Assembly: GCA_001942185.1 (NCBI GenBank)
Contig: MKJV01000127.1
Coordinates: forward strand, 1 to 43,388
Direction of reading: 5' to 3'
DNA length: 43,388 bases
Origin: Pseudonocardia sp. CNS-004
GTDB lineage: Bacteria > Actinomycetota > Actinomycetes > Mycobacteriales > Pseudonocardiaceae
The number at the start of each line of letters is the position of its first letter. Position 1 is the first letter of the stretch. This document shows positions 34,161 to 43,388 of the stretch, one piece after another. Made by a program: the position numbers and the translations under genes. Under the pieces are notes generated by a model that worked only from the letters and a program-made list of their open reading frames with translations, did no database searches and was not told the DNA's origin.

Positions 34161-34817
34161 TCAGACGCCCAGGGCGTCGCGGATGTCCTCCTCGACGGCG
34201 GAGGTGGCGACGAACAGCAGCTCGTCGCCCGGTTCGAGGCCGTCGTCGGCCTGCGGCACGATCACGCGGCCGCCGCGCAGGATCACCACGAGCGCGGAGT
34301 CGACCGGCAGCTGGAGCGACCGCACCGGCTTCCCCGCGAGCGGGGTGTCCTCGGGCAGGGTGACCTCCACGAGGTTGGCCTGGCCCTGGCGCAGCGTCAG
34401 CAGCCGCACGAGGTCGCCGACGGCCACCGCCTCCTCCACGAGTGCGGCGAGCAGGCGAGGGGTGGACACCGCGACGTCGACGCCCCAGTTGTCGCTGAAC
34501 AGCCACTCGTTGCGCGGGTCGTTCACGCGGGCCACCACGCGCCGGACGGCGAACTCCGTCTTGGCGAGCAGCGACACCACGAGGTTGACCTTGTCGTCGC
34601 CGGTGGCGGCGATGACGACGTCGCAGCTCTCCATCCCGGCCTCTTCGAGGGAGGCCAGCTCGCAGGCGTCGGCGTGCACCCACTCGGCGCGCTCCACCGC
34701 CTCCGGTTCGATGTTGGCGAGCTCCCGCTCGATGAGCATCACCTGGTGCTTGCTCTCCACCAGCTCCAGCGCGATGGAGCGGCCGACGGCCCCGGCTCCG
34801 GCGATCGCGATGCGCAT
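34161..34817 (-). CDS. ceoC: TrkA-type potassium-transport NAD-binding protein (CeoC-like)
   Basis: 218 residues, intact. The N-terminal RCK Rossmann reads MRIAIAGAGAVGRSIALELVESKHQVMLIER (GxGxxG). Then CDVVIAATGDDKVNLVVSLLAK and RVVARVNDPRNEWLF. The C-terminal TrkA_C domain is LVEVTLPEDTPLAGKPVRSLQLPVDSALVVILRGGRVIVP and GDELLFVATSAVEEDIRDAL. It is the second of two RCK proteins in tandem, as in M. tuberculosis ceoB-ceoC (Rv2691-Rv2692). The ATG at 34817 follows AGGAGG. It would bind NAD(H) or a nucleotide and gate a potassium transporter. Confidence 0.92.
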   Translation of the reverse strand: MRIAIAGAGAVGRSIALELVESKHQVMLIERELANIEPEAVERAEWVHADACELASLEEAGMESCDVVIAATGDDKVNLVVSLLAKTEFAVRRVVARVNDPRNEWLFSDNWGVDVAVSTPRLLAALVEEAVAVGDLVRLLTLRQGQANLVEVTLPEDTPLAGKPVRSLQLPVDSALVVILRGGRVIVPQADDGLEPGDELLFVATSAVEEDIRDALGV

Positions 34818-34820
34818 CGT

Positions 34821-35482
34821 TCAGCCTCCTGCGGCGGCGCGGCGGCCGCTGCGGTGACATCGCTGACCGTGCCGGACACCGCCGCCACGTAGATGGTGTC
34901 CTCTGCCTGCACCGCCGTGTCGGGGCCGGGGAGCACCCCGGTGCCGAACCGTACGATGAACGCCACCCGGCAGCCCGCGACGGCCTCGAGCTCGCTGATC
35001 GGGTGGCCCACCCATTCCTCGTTCACCGGCAGCGGCAGGATCGCGACGGTGCCGGTGGGCTCGCGCCACGCGGACGCCACGCCGTCGGGCAGCAGCATCC
35101 GCATCAGCCGGTCGGTGCTCCACGGGACGGTGGCGACGGTCGGGATGCCGAGCCGCTCGTAGACGGCGGCGCGTTTGGCGTCGTAGATGCGGGCGACGAC
35201 GCGTTCGACGCCGAACGTCTCGCGGGCCACCCGCGCGGAGATGATGTTGGAGTTGTCGCCGCTGGACACGGCGGCGAACGCGTGGGCCCGCTCGACCCCG
35301 GCTTCGACGAGCACCTCGCGGTGGTAGCCCTCGCCGACGATCTGCTTGCCCCGGAAATCGGGGGACAGCCTGCGGAACGCCTGCCGGCTGCGGTCGATCA
35401 CCGCGACCTCGTGGCCGAGCCGGTCGAGCCCGGCGCACAAGGCCGCGCCGACCCGCCCACATCCCATGATCACGACGTACAC
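34821..35482 (-). CDS. ceoB: TrkA-type potassium-transport NAD-binding protein (CeoB-like)
   Basis: About 220 residues. Rossmann start: VYVVIMGCGRVGAALCAGLDRLGHEVAVIDR. Then GDNSNIISARVARETFGVERVVARIYD and a TrkA_C-like part VAILPLPVNEEWVGHPISELEAVAGCRVAFIVRFG. If one base in the Ala-coding run near 34840 is missing, the gene ends at the TGA 34821-34823, three bases before ceoC; the uncorrected frame would run 80 bases into ceoC. GTG 35482. It is divergent from the permease at 35552. Confidence 0.88.
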
Positions 35483-35551
35483 CGAACTGCCCTCCTGGGA
35501 TCGCCGGAACGCTATCGCGTGGCGCTGCATCCCACCGCATAGGCTTTCCCC

Positions 35552-37600
35552 GTGCCCAAGCTCGGCATCGCGCTGAAGCGCGTACTGGTCGGGCGGCCGC
35601 AGCGCAGCGACCGTCTGGCCCACACCCTGCTCCCCAAGCGGATCGCGCTGCCGGTCTTCGCCTCCGACGCGATGTCCTCGGTCGCGTACGCGCCCGAGGA
35701 GATCTTCCTGACGCTGTCGGTGGCGGGGCTCTCGGCGTACGCGTTCTCGCCGTGGGTGGGGCTCGCGGTCGTGGTCGTGCTGCTCACGGTCGTCACGAGC
35801 TACCGGCAGAACGTGCACGCGTACCCGTCGGGTGGCGGCGACTACGAGGTGGCCACGGTCAACCTCGGGCGGAAGGCCGGCCTCACCGTCGCGAGCGCGC
35901 TGCTCGTCGACTACACGCTCACCGTGGCCGTCTCGATCTCCGCGGCCGCGGCCAACGTCGGCGCGCTGATCCCGGTCGTCGGTGACAACAGGGTGGGGTT
36001 CTCGGTGGGGGCGATCCTGCTGCTCACCGCGATGAACCTGCGCGGGGTGCGGGAGTCGGGTGTGGCGTTCGCGATCCCGACCTACGCCTTCATGGTGGGC
36101 ATCGGATCGATGATCATCTGGGGGCTCACGAGGATCCTCGTGTTCGGCGAAGCCGTGCGGGCACCCAGCGCCGACATCGAGCTGCTCGCGGAGGGCGACG
36201 CGCTCACCGGGCTCGCGCTGGCGATGCTCGTGCTGCGCTCGTTCACCCAGGGATGTGCCGCGCTCACCGGCGTCGAGGCGATCAGCAACGGGGTGCCGGC
36301 GTTCCGCAAGCCGAAGTCGCGCAACGCGGCCACGACGCTGCTGCTGCTCGGCACGGTCTCGGTGCTGATGTTCTCCGGACTCATCGCGCTGGCGCAGCTC
36401 ACCGGCGCGAAGATCGCGGCGAATCCCAGGGAGCAGATCGTCGGCGCCCCACCGGGCTACGTGCAGGAGACGTTGGTCGCCCAGCTGGCGGAAGCGGTGT
36501 TCGACGACTTCCCGCCGGGGTTCTTCTTCGTAGTGGTGTTCACGGCGCTGATCCTCGTGCTGGCCGCCAACACCGCCTACAACGGCTTCCCGGTGCTCGG
36601 GTCGATCCTGTCGCAGGACCGCTACCTGCCCCGGCAGCTGCACACCCGCGGCGACCGGCTCGCGTTCTCCAACGGAATCCTCGTGCTCGCGGCCGTGGCG
36701 ATCGTGCTGGTCGTCGGGTTCCAGGCCGAGGTCACCCGCCTCATCGCGCTCTACACCGTGGGCGTGTTCACCTCGTTCACGCTCAGTCAGGCCGGCATGC
36801 TGCGCCACTGGAACCGGTTGCTCGCCACCGAGACCGACGCCGCCGCCCGGAGCCGGATGATGCGCTCGCGGATGATCAACGGGTTCGGGGCGGCGATGAC
36901 GGGCGTCGTGCTAGTCGTCGTGCTCATCACCAAGTTCACCCGCGGCGCCTGGATCGCGATCGCCGCGATGGTCGTGTTCTACGTGATGATGGAGGCGATC
37001 CGGCGCCACTACGACCGGGTGGCCGTCGAGCTCGTGGCGGGGGAGACCGACGCCGTGCTGCCCTCGCGCAACCACGCGATCGTGCTGGTCTCCACGCTGC
37101 ACAAGCCCACCCTGCGGGCCCTCGCCTACGCCAGGGCCACCCGTCCGGACCGCCTCGAGGCCGTCACCGTCAACGTCGACGACGCCGACACCAAGCGCCT
37201 CATGCGCGAGTGGGACAAGCGCAAGCTGCCGGTGCCGCTCAAGGTCGTGGAGTCGCCGTACCGCGAGATCACCAAGCCGGTCCTGGACTATGTCAAGCGG
37301 ATCCGCAGCAACAACCCGCGCGACGTCGTCACCGTGTTCATCCCCGAGTACGTCGTGGGCCACTGGTGGGAGCAGATCCTGCACAACCAGAGCGCGCTGC
37401 GGCTCAAGGGCAGGCTGCTGTTCCAACCGGGTGTGATGGTCACGAGCGTGCCGTGGCAGCTGCGCTCCTCCGAGCGGATGGTCGCACGGCGTCCGGAGAC
37501 CGCCCCCGGCTCGTCGCGGCGCGGGTACGAGCCGGTGGTCCGCGACGACGGCGGCGCCGCGGCGCCCAAGGTGGCGGCGGGGCGGCGGCGGCATGAGTGA
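35552..37600 (+). CDS. APC-superfamily permease, KimA-like (probable potassium importer)
   Basis: 682 residues, intact. Around 12 membrane helices: MPKLGIALKRVLVGRPQRSDRL leads into ALPVFASDAMSSVAYAPEEIFLTLSVAG, then YPSGGGDYEVATVNLGRKAGLTVASALLVDYTLTVAVSISAA. SFTQGCAALTGVEAISNGVPAFRKPK and FVVVFTALILVLAANTAYNGFPVLGSILSQDRYLPRQL are typical of the KimA/YdaO-type APC group. The C-terminal 180 residues are soluble and USP-like (HAIVLVSTLHKPTLRALAYARATRPDRLEAVTVN). With two RCK proteins divergently adjacent, potassium uptake is more likely than amino-acid transport. GTG 35552; homologous in place to Rv2690c. Confidence 0.85.
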   Translation: MPKLGIALKRVLVGRPQRSDRLAHTLLPKRIALPVFASDAMSSVAYAPEEIFLTLSVAGLSAYAFSPWVGLAVVVVLLTVVTSYRQNVHAYPSGGGDYEVATVNLGRKAGLTVASALLVDYTLTVAVSISAAAANVGALIPVVGDNRVGFSVGAILLLTAMNLRGVRESGVAFAIPTYAFMVGIGSMIIWGLTRILVFGEAVRAPSADIELLAEGDALTGLALAMLVLRSFTQGCAALTGVEAISNGVPAFRKPKSRNAATTLLLLGTVSVLMFSGLIALAQLTGAKIAANPREQIVGAPPGYVQETLVAQLAEAVFDDFPPGFFFVVVFTALILVLAANTAYNGFPVLGSILSQDRYLPRQLHTRGDRLAFSNGILVLAAVAIVLVVGFQAEVTRLIALYTVGVFTSFTLSQAGMLRHWNRLLATETDAAARSRMMRSRMINGFGAAMTGVVLVVVLITKFTRGAWIAIAAMVVFYVMMEAIRRHYDRVAVELVAGETDAVLPSRNHAIVLVSTLHKPTLRALAYARATRPDRLEAVTVNVDDADTKRLMREWDKRKLPVPLKVVESPYREITKPVLDYVKRIRSNNPRDVVTVFIPEYVVGHWWEQILHNQSALRLKGRLLFQPGVMVTSVPWQLRSSERMVARRPETAPGSSRRGYEPVVRDDGGAAAPKVAAGRRRHE

Positions 37601-38830
37601 CGGCGAGCGGGCCGGCCCCGTTCTGCGGGGGCGGCGCGCAGGGGGCGAGCAACGAGCGACCGAGCACCGGAGGAACACCGGCGATACGGCCTGGACCGAC
37701 CGGGTGCTGGAGCTCGACGTGGGCCCGGTCGCACACGGCGGGCACTGCGTGGCCCGCCACGAGGGCCGGGTCGTGTTCGTCCGGCACGCGTTGCCGGGGG
37801 AGCGGGTGCTCGCGGTGGTCGTCGAGGACGGCGGTGGCGGGTTCTGCCGCGCCGACGCCGTCGCGGTGCGGGAGGCCGCGCCGGGCCGGGTGCCTGCGCC
37901 GTGCGTGTGGGCGCGGGCCGGCGGGTGCGGCGGATGCGACTTCCAGCACGCCGACCCGGCGCTGCAGCGCGAGCTGAAGGCGGCGGTGCTCGCCGAGCAG
38001 CTCCGCAGGCTCGCCGGGATCGAGCGGGCCGTCGAGGTCGAGGAGCTGCCCGGTGGCGCACTCGGCTGGCGGCACCGGGTGCGGCTGGCCGTCGACGAGC
38101 ACGGCACCCCGGGCCTGCGCGCGCACCGCAGCCACGACGTCCTGCCGATCGCCGACTGCCCGATCGCCCCACCGGGAGCCCTGCCGCCGGTGCTCGGGCG
38201 CCGGTTCGCCCCGGGCACGGAGGTCGAGGTCGTCGTCGACGCCGACGGCGCAGGCACGTGGGCGGCCCGTCCGTGCAGCGCGCAGCAGGCCGGGAGTGGC
38301 TGCTGTCGCCCGGCGTGTTCTGGCAGGTCCACCCGGCACTGCCGGACGTGCTCGCGTCGGTGGTCGGTGAGTGGGCGGACGCGCCCGCCGGTGGCAGCGC
38401 GTGGGACCTCTACGGCGGGGTCGGTCTCTTCGCGGCGGTGCTCGCGGGGCAGGTGGGCCCGGCCGGGGAGGTCGTCGTGGTCGAGTCGTCGGCGCAGGCC
38501 GTCACCGACGGGCGGGCCGCCCTGGCCGACCTCCCGCAGGTGGGGTGGCGCACCGGCCGGGTCGAGCGGGTGCTGCCCGGCCTGGAGGGGAGCCCGGACG
38601 TCGTGGTGGCCGATCCGCCACGGCGAGGGCTGGGCCGGGAGCTCGTCGAGGCGCTCTGCGCGCGTGCCCCCGACCGGGTGGTGCACGTGGCCTGCGACCC
38701 GGCGGCGCTCGCGCGGGACGTGGCGCTGTTCGCCGAGCGCGGGTACCGGCTGGACGGGCTTCGCGCGTTCGACGCCTTCCCGATGACGCACCACTTCGAG
38801 TGCGTGGCCGTGGTGACGCGGACCCGGTAG
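37593..38830 (+). CDS. TrmA/RlmD-type 23S rRNA or tRNA (uracil-5) methyltransferase, Rv2689c-like (frameshifted)
   Basis: About 412 residues with one base restored near 38277. A TRAM-like beta domain (LELDVGPVAHGGHCVARHEGRVVFVRHALPGERVLA) is followed by an Fe-S cysteine set in CVWARAGGCGGCDFQHADP. The SAM domain has WDLYGGVGLFAAVLA and VVVADPPRRGLGRE. The catalytic Cys and its general region are VHVACDPAALARDVALF. The end is FDAFPMTHHFECVAVV, diagnostic of the RumA/TrmA family. ATG 37593 overlaps the permease stop by 8 bases. Target base not determined from sequence. Confidence 0.9.
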
Positions 38831-38848
38831 CCGCTCGACGACCCGGTC

Positions 38849-38913
38849 CACGATCAGCGTTCCGGCGCGAAAACCGTCGGATTCCGTCGGGTTTCGCGCC
38901 CATTTGGTGATCA
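38849..38913. repeat. GATC-bounded palindrome, family 4
   Basis: 65 bases from CACGATCAGCGTTCC to CCCATTTGGTGATCA. The centre is a long imperfect hairpin with arms beginning GGCGCGAAAACCG and ending GGGTTTCGCGCC. It is just downstream of the methyltransferase stop. A short perfect palindrome CCCGGTTCGACCGGG follows at 38915-38929; together these may end transcription. Confidence 0.8.
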
Positions 38914-38929
38914 CCCCGGTTCGACCGGG

Positions 38930-39105
38930 TTGCCATGTGCGAGGAGCGCCGCGATCGAGCCTCAGGGCTGAACCCTGCCCGGTTCGGCACAGGTGATCGA
39001 TTCGAGCGGCACCTCGCCGTTCTCGCGACGGCCTGGTGCGCTTCTCGAAATGATCTTCACATCAGGTGCGCGAGGGGTACGCAGACCGGCCCTGACGCCT
39101 CTGGT
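38930..39105. other. Convergent intergenic tail, no gene seen
   Basis: Space before the convergent tetR stop. It contains a small inverted repeat CAGGG/CCCTG near 38963-38977 and no supported coding frame. Confidence 0.5.
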
Positions 39106-39690
39106 TCAGCGGGACATCGCGCGCAGGGCCAGGTCGGTGACGGTGTCGGCATAGGCCTCGGTGAGCGGGGCCGTGCGCAGCAGCCACCGGTGGTAGAGCG
39201 GCCCCACGAGCAGCTCGACGGCCACGGGCAGGTCGAGGTCGGCGCGCAGGTGCCCGGCCTGCCGGGCGGTGCGCAGCCGGTCGGCGATGGCCTCCAGCTG
39301 CGGCCCGAGCAGCCGTTCGCGGACCATGTCGGCGAATTCCGGGTCGTCCTGCATCTCGGTCATCAGTGCGCGGGTGGTGCCCGAGAGCGTCGGGTCGGCC
39401 AGCTCGGCGACGATCGCGCGCACGACGCCACGGATGTCGGCGGCGACGTCGCCGGTGTCGGGGAGCGAGAGGTCGTCCGGGTTCTCGTTGACCGCCGCGA
39501 GGAACCCGTCGAGGACGACCGCGCCCTTCGACGGCCACCACCGGTAGATCGTCTGCTTCCCGACGCCCGCCCGTGCGGCGATCGCCTCGATCGTCAGCTT
39601 GCGGTAGCCGACCTCGTGCACGAGGTCGGTCGCCGCGGTGAGGATCGCGCGGCGGGACCGCTCGCTGCGGCGGGAGGCGTCAGGGGGCAC
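39106..39690 (-). CDS. TetR family regulator of the glycosyltransferase
   Basis: 194 residues. HTH: RAILTAATDLVHEVGYRKLTIEAIAARAGVGKQTIYRWWPSKGAVVLDGF at about 14-62. The ligand domain is the TetR_C_16-type (DDPEFADMVRERLLGPQLEAIADRLRTARQAGHLRADLDLPVAVELLVGPLYHRWLL). GTG 39690. The divergent gene is a macrolide-type glycosyltransferase. Two near-identical palindromes in between are the probable operators. Confidence 0.9.
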   Translation of the reverse strand: MPPDASRRSERSRRAILTAATDLVHEVGYRKLTIEAIAARAGVGKQTIYRWWPSKGAVVLDGFLAAVNENPDDLSLPDTGDVAADIRGVVRAIVAELADPTLSGTTRALMTEMQDDPEFADMVRERLLGPQLEAIADRLRTARQAGHLRADLDLPVAVELLVGPLYHRWLLRTAPLTEAYADTVTDLALRAMSR

Positions 39691-39716
39691 GGGCCGAGCA
39701 TAGGGCGAAACGAGAC

Positions 39717-39782
39717 GAGACGCATCGTCTTGACTGGGAGTGCGGGTCCGTGCATGCTGGTCATCGCGAGACGAACCGTCTC
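39717..39782. promoter_or_regulatory. Twin operators GAGACG-N3-CGTCTY
   Basis: GAGACGCATCGTCTT at 39717-39731 and GAGACGAACCGTCTC at 39768-39782 are 15-base inverted repeats of the same sequence, with start points 51 bases apart. The first is next to the tetR start, the second 21 bases before the glycosyltransferase start. Confidence 0.75.
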
Positions 39783-39803
39783 GTTCTGATCGAAAGGGGT
39801 CCG

Positions 39804-40995
39804 ATGGCGCACATCGCCATGGTCAGCATTCCGGCACCCGGGCACGTGAACCCGAGCCTGGAGATCATCCGGGAGCTGGTGGCCCGCGGGCACCGCGTGA
39901 CGTACGCGAACGACCCGGCGTGGGCGGACACCGTGGGGGAGGCCGGGGCCGAGCTGGTGCCGTACGAGTCGACGCTGCCGTTCCACCGCGAGGACAACGC
40001 GTGGGACGGCGACGCGATCGAGGCGCTGCGGCTCTTCCTCGACGACGCGATCGCGATGCTCCCGCAGCTGCGGGCCGCCTACTCCCGCGACCGGCCCGAC
40101 CTGTTCCTCTACGACATCGCGGGCGGCCCGGCCTGGATCCTCGCCACGCAGTGGGGCATCCCCTCCATCCAGCTGTCACCCACCTACGTGGCCTGGGAGG
40201 GCTACGAGGACGACATGCGGGCGATGACCGACGAGTGGAAGGCCGACCCGCGCGGCGCGGACTACTACCGCACGCTGCTCGACTGGCTCACGGAGAACGG
40301 GATGCCCGCCGACGAGACGTGGATGGGGCGGCCCGAGCGCGGGCTGGTGCTGATCCCGCGGGCCCTGCAGCCGAACGCCGACCGGGTCGGCCCGCGGTTC
40401 ACGTTCGTCGGGCCGTGCCTCGCGCCGCGCCCCGCGCAGGGGGAGTGGCAGCGGCCCGCGGACGCGGATAAGGTCCTGCTGGTCTCGCTCGGGTCCGCGT
40501 TCACCGATCAGCCGGACTTCTACCGCCGGTGCATCGCCGCGTTCGGTGACCTGCCCGGTTGGCACGTGGTCCTGCAGATCGGCAAGCACGTCGACCAGGC
40601 CGTGCTCGGCGACGTCCCGTCGTCGGTCGAGCTGCACCCGTGGGTGCCGCAGCTGGCGATCCTGGAGCAGGCCGACGCGTTCCTGACCCATGCCGGGATG
40701 GGCGGCTCGTCGGAGGGGCTGTGGACCGGCACCCCGATGATCGCCGCGCCGCAGGCCGTCGACCAGTTCGGGAACGCCGACGCCTGGTGGCCGCCGGGGT
40801 GGCCCGGCGGGTCGACTCCGACACCGTCACCGCCGCCGAACTCCGCGCCGCGCTGCTGGAGCTCACCGGGTCGCCCGAGGTCGCCGCACGCGCGCGGCGA
40901 TCCGCCGGGAGCTGCGCGAGGCGGGCGGCACGTCGGGCGCGGTGGAGCTGATCGAGCGGGAGCTCACGCCCGCGACGACCGGCCGGAAGGGCTGA
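39804..40995 (+). CDS. MGT-family glycosyltransferase, macrolide-inactivating type (two frame breaks)
   Basis: About 397 residues after one base is restored near 40785 and one near 40895. GT1 fold: MAHIAMVSIPAPGHVNPSLEIIRELVARGHRVTYA is the typical MGT start with the catalytic His. Acceptor-domain RGLVLIPRALQPNADRVGPRFTFVGP; donor domain LLVSLGSAFTDQPDFYRRCI. The sugar-nucleotide motif is VELHPWVPQLAILEQADAFLTHAGMGGSSEGLWTGTPMIAAPQAVDQFGNA. The group includes OleI/OleD-like enzymes that glucosylate macrolides. AAAGGGG lies before ATG 39804. Regulation by the divergent TetR suggests induction by a natural product. Confidence 0.9.
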
Positions 40996-41050
40996 CGGCC
41001 CGACGGGACCCCTCGTCGACGGGCTGCGGGGCTACCGGGACGATGTGGGG

Positions 41051-43388
<2,338 letters not shown>

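Noticed and set aside
35483..35551. c-di-AMP (ydaO-type) riboswitch before the KimA-like permease
   Set aside because: Only 69 bases separate it from the divergent ceoB start and no conserved riboswitch core is visible.

Overview
The window is 43.4 kb of very GC-rich DNA (about 73 percent GC, many GTG starts) from an actinobacterium. Marker genes are a mycofactocin locus, a mycothiol-dependent isomerase-family enzyme, a flavin/F420-type luciferase-like oxidoreductase, and a block matching the order of M. tuberculosis Rv2689c-Rv2690c-ceoB-ceoC. A Pseudonocardia-like member of the Pseudonocardiales is the most likely source; this is inferred from gene content and repeat style, not from a marker RNA.

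Region by region. Positions 1-800 hold a tandem duplication, a LuxR C-terminal remnant and a DUF952 gene. Positions 896-3208 hold a reduced mycofactocin cluster, mftA-mftB-mftC-mftE, with no mftD, mftF or mftR beside it. From 3168 to 16106 come mostly small independent units: TetR/quinone reductase, TetR/NTF2-like/hydrolase, LysE exporter, MDMPI-family enzyme, APH kinase, alpha/beta hydrolase, aminotransferase, a BAAT-like lipoprotein, an LLM oxidoreductase and an AbiEi-DUF559 nuclease-like protein. A minus-strand operon (Gfo/Idh, zinc alcohol dehydrogenase, SDR) spans 16229-19179. A cell-envelope pair (L,D-transpeptidase and a choice-of-anchor-P-type protein ending in LPVTG) ends in a strong terminator at 21266-21290. 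Positions 21314-28948 carry an RsbW-like protein, a DMT transporter, an S4 protein, an FAH-type hydratase, malQ, a membrane protein with a beta-sandwich domain and a lipase. Positions 29129-30152 are a sulfur unit: a leader peptide with three consecutive cysteines, cysteine dioxygenase and a rhodanese. VOC, MarR/MFS and reductase genes follow, then an unusual Gly/Ser-repeat, membrane, Cys-triplet protein with a MITE at its stop codon. Positions 34161-38830 hold a probable potassium block (two TrkA-type NAD-binding proteins, a KimA-like permease) and an RNA methyltransferase. The window ends with TetR/macrolide glycosyltransferase and a partial tex.

Two things overlie the gene map. First, about half of the genes are broken by frame changes that nearly always behave as loss of one G or C; they fall in otherwise conserved genes and look like sequencing indels rather than decay. 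Second, intergenic spaces carry imperfect palindromes of about 61-65 bp bounded by GATC, in at least four sequence families, plus a separate family of short CGACGAACG palindromes. The strongest candidates for undescribed biology are the poly-cysteine leader ahead of cysteine dioxygenase, the Cys-triplet membrane protein, and the GATC-bounded palindromes, two of which flank a nuclease-like gene.
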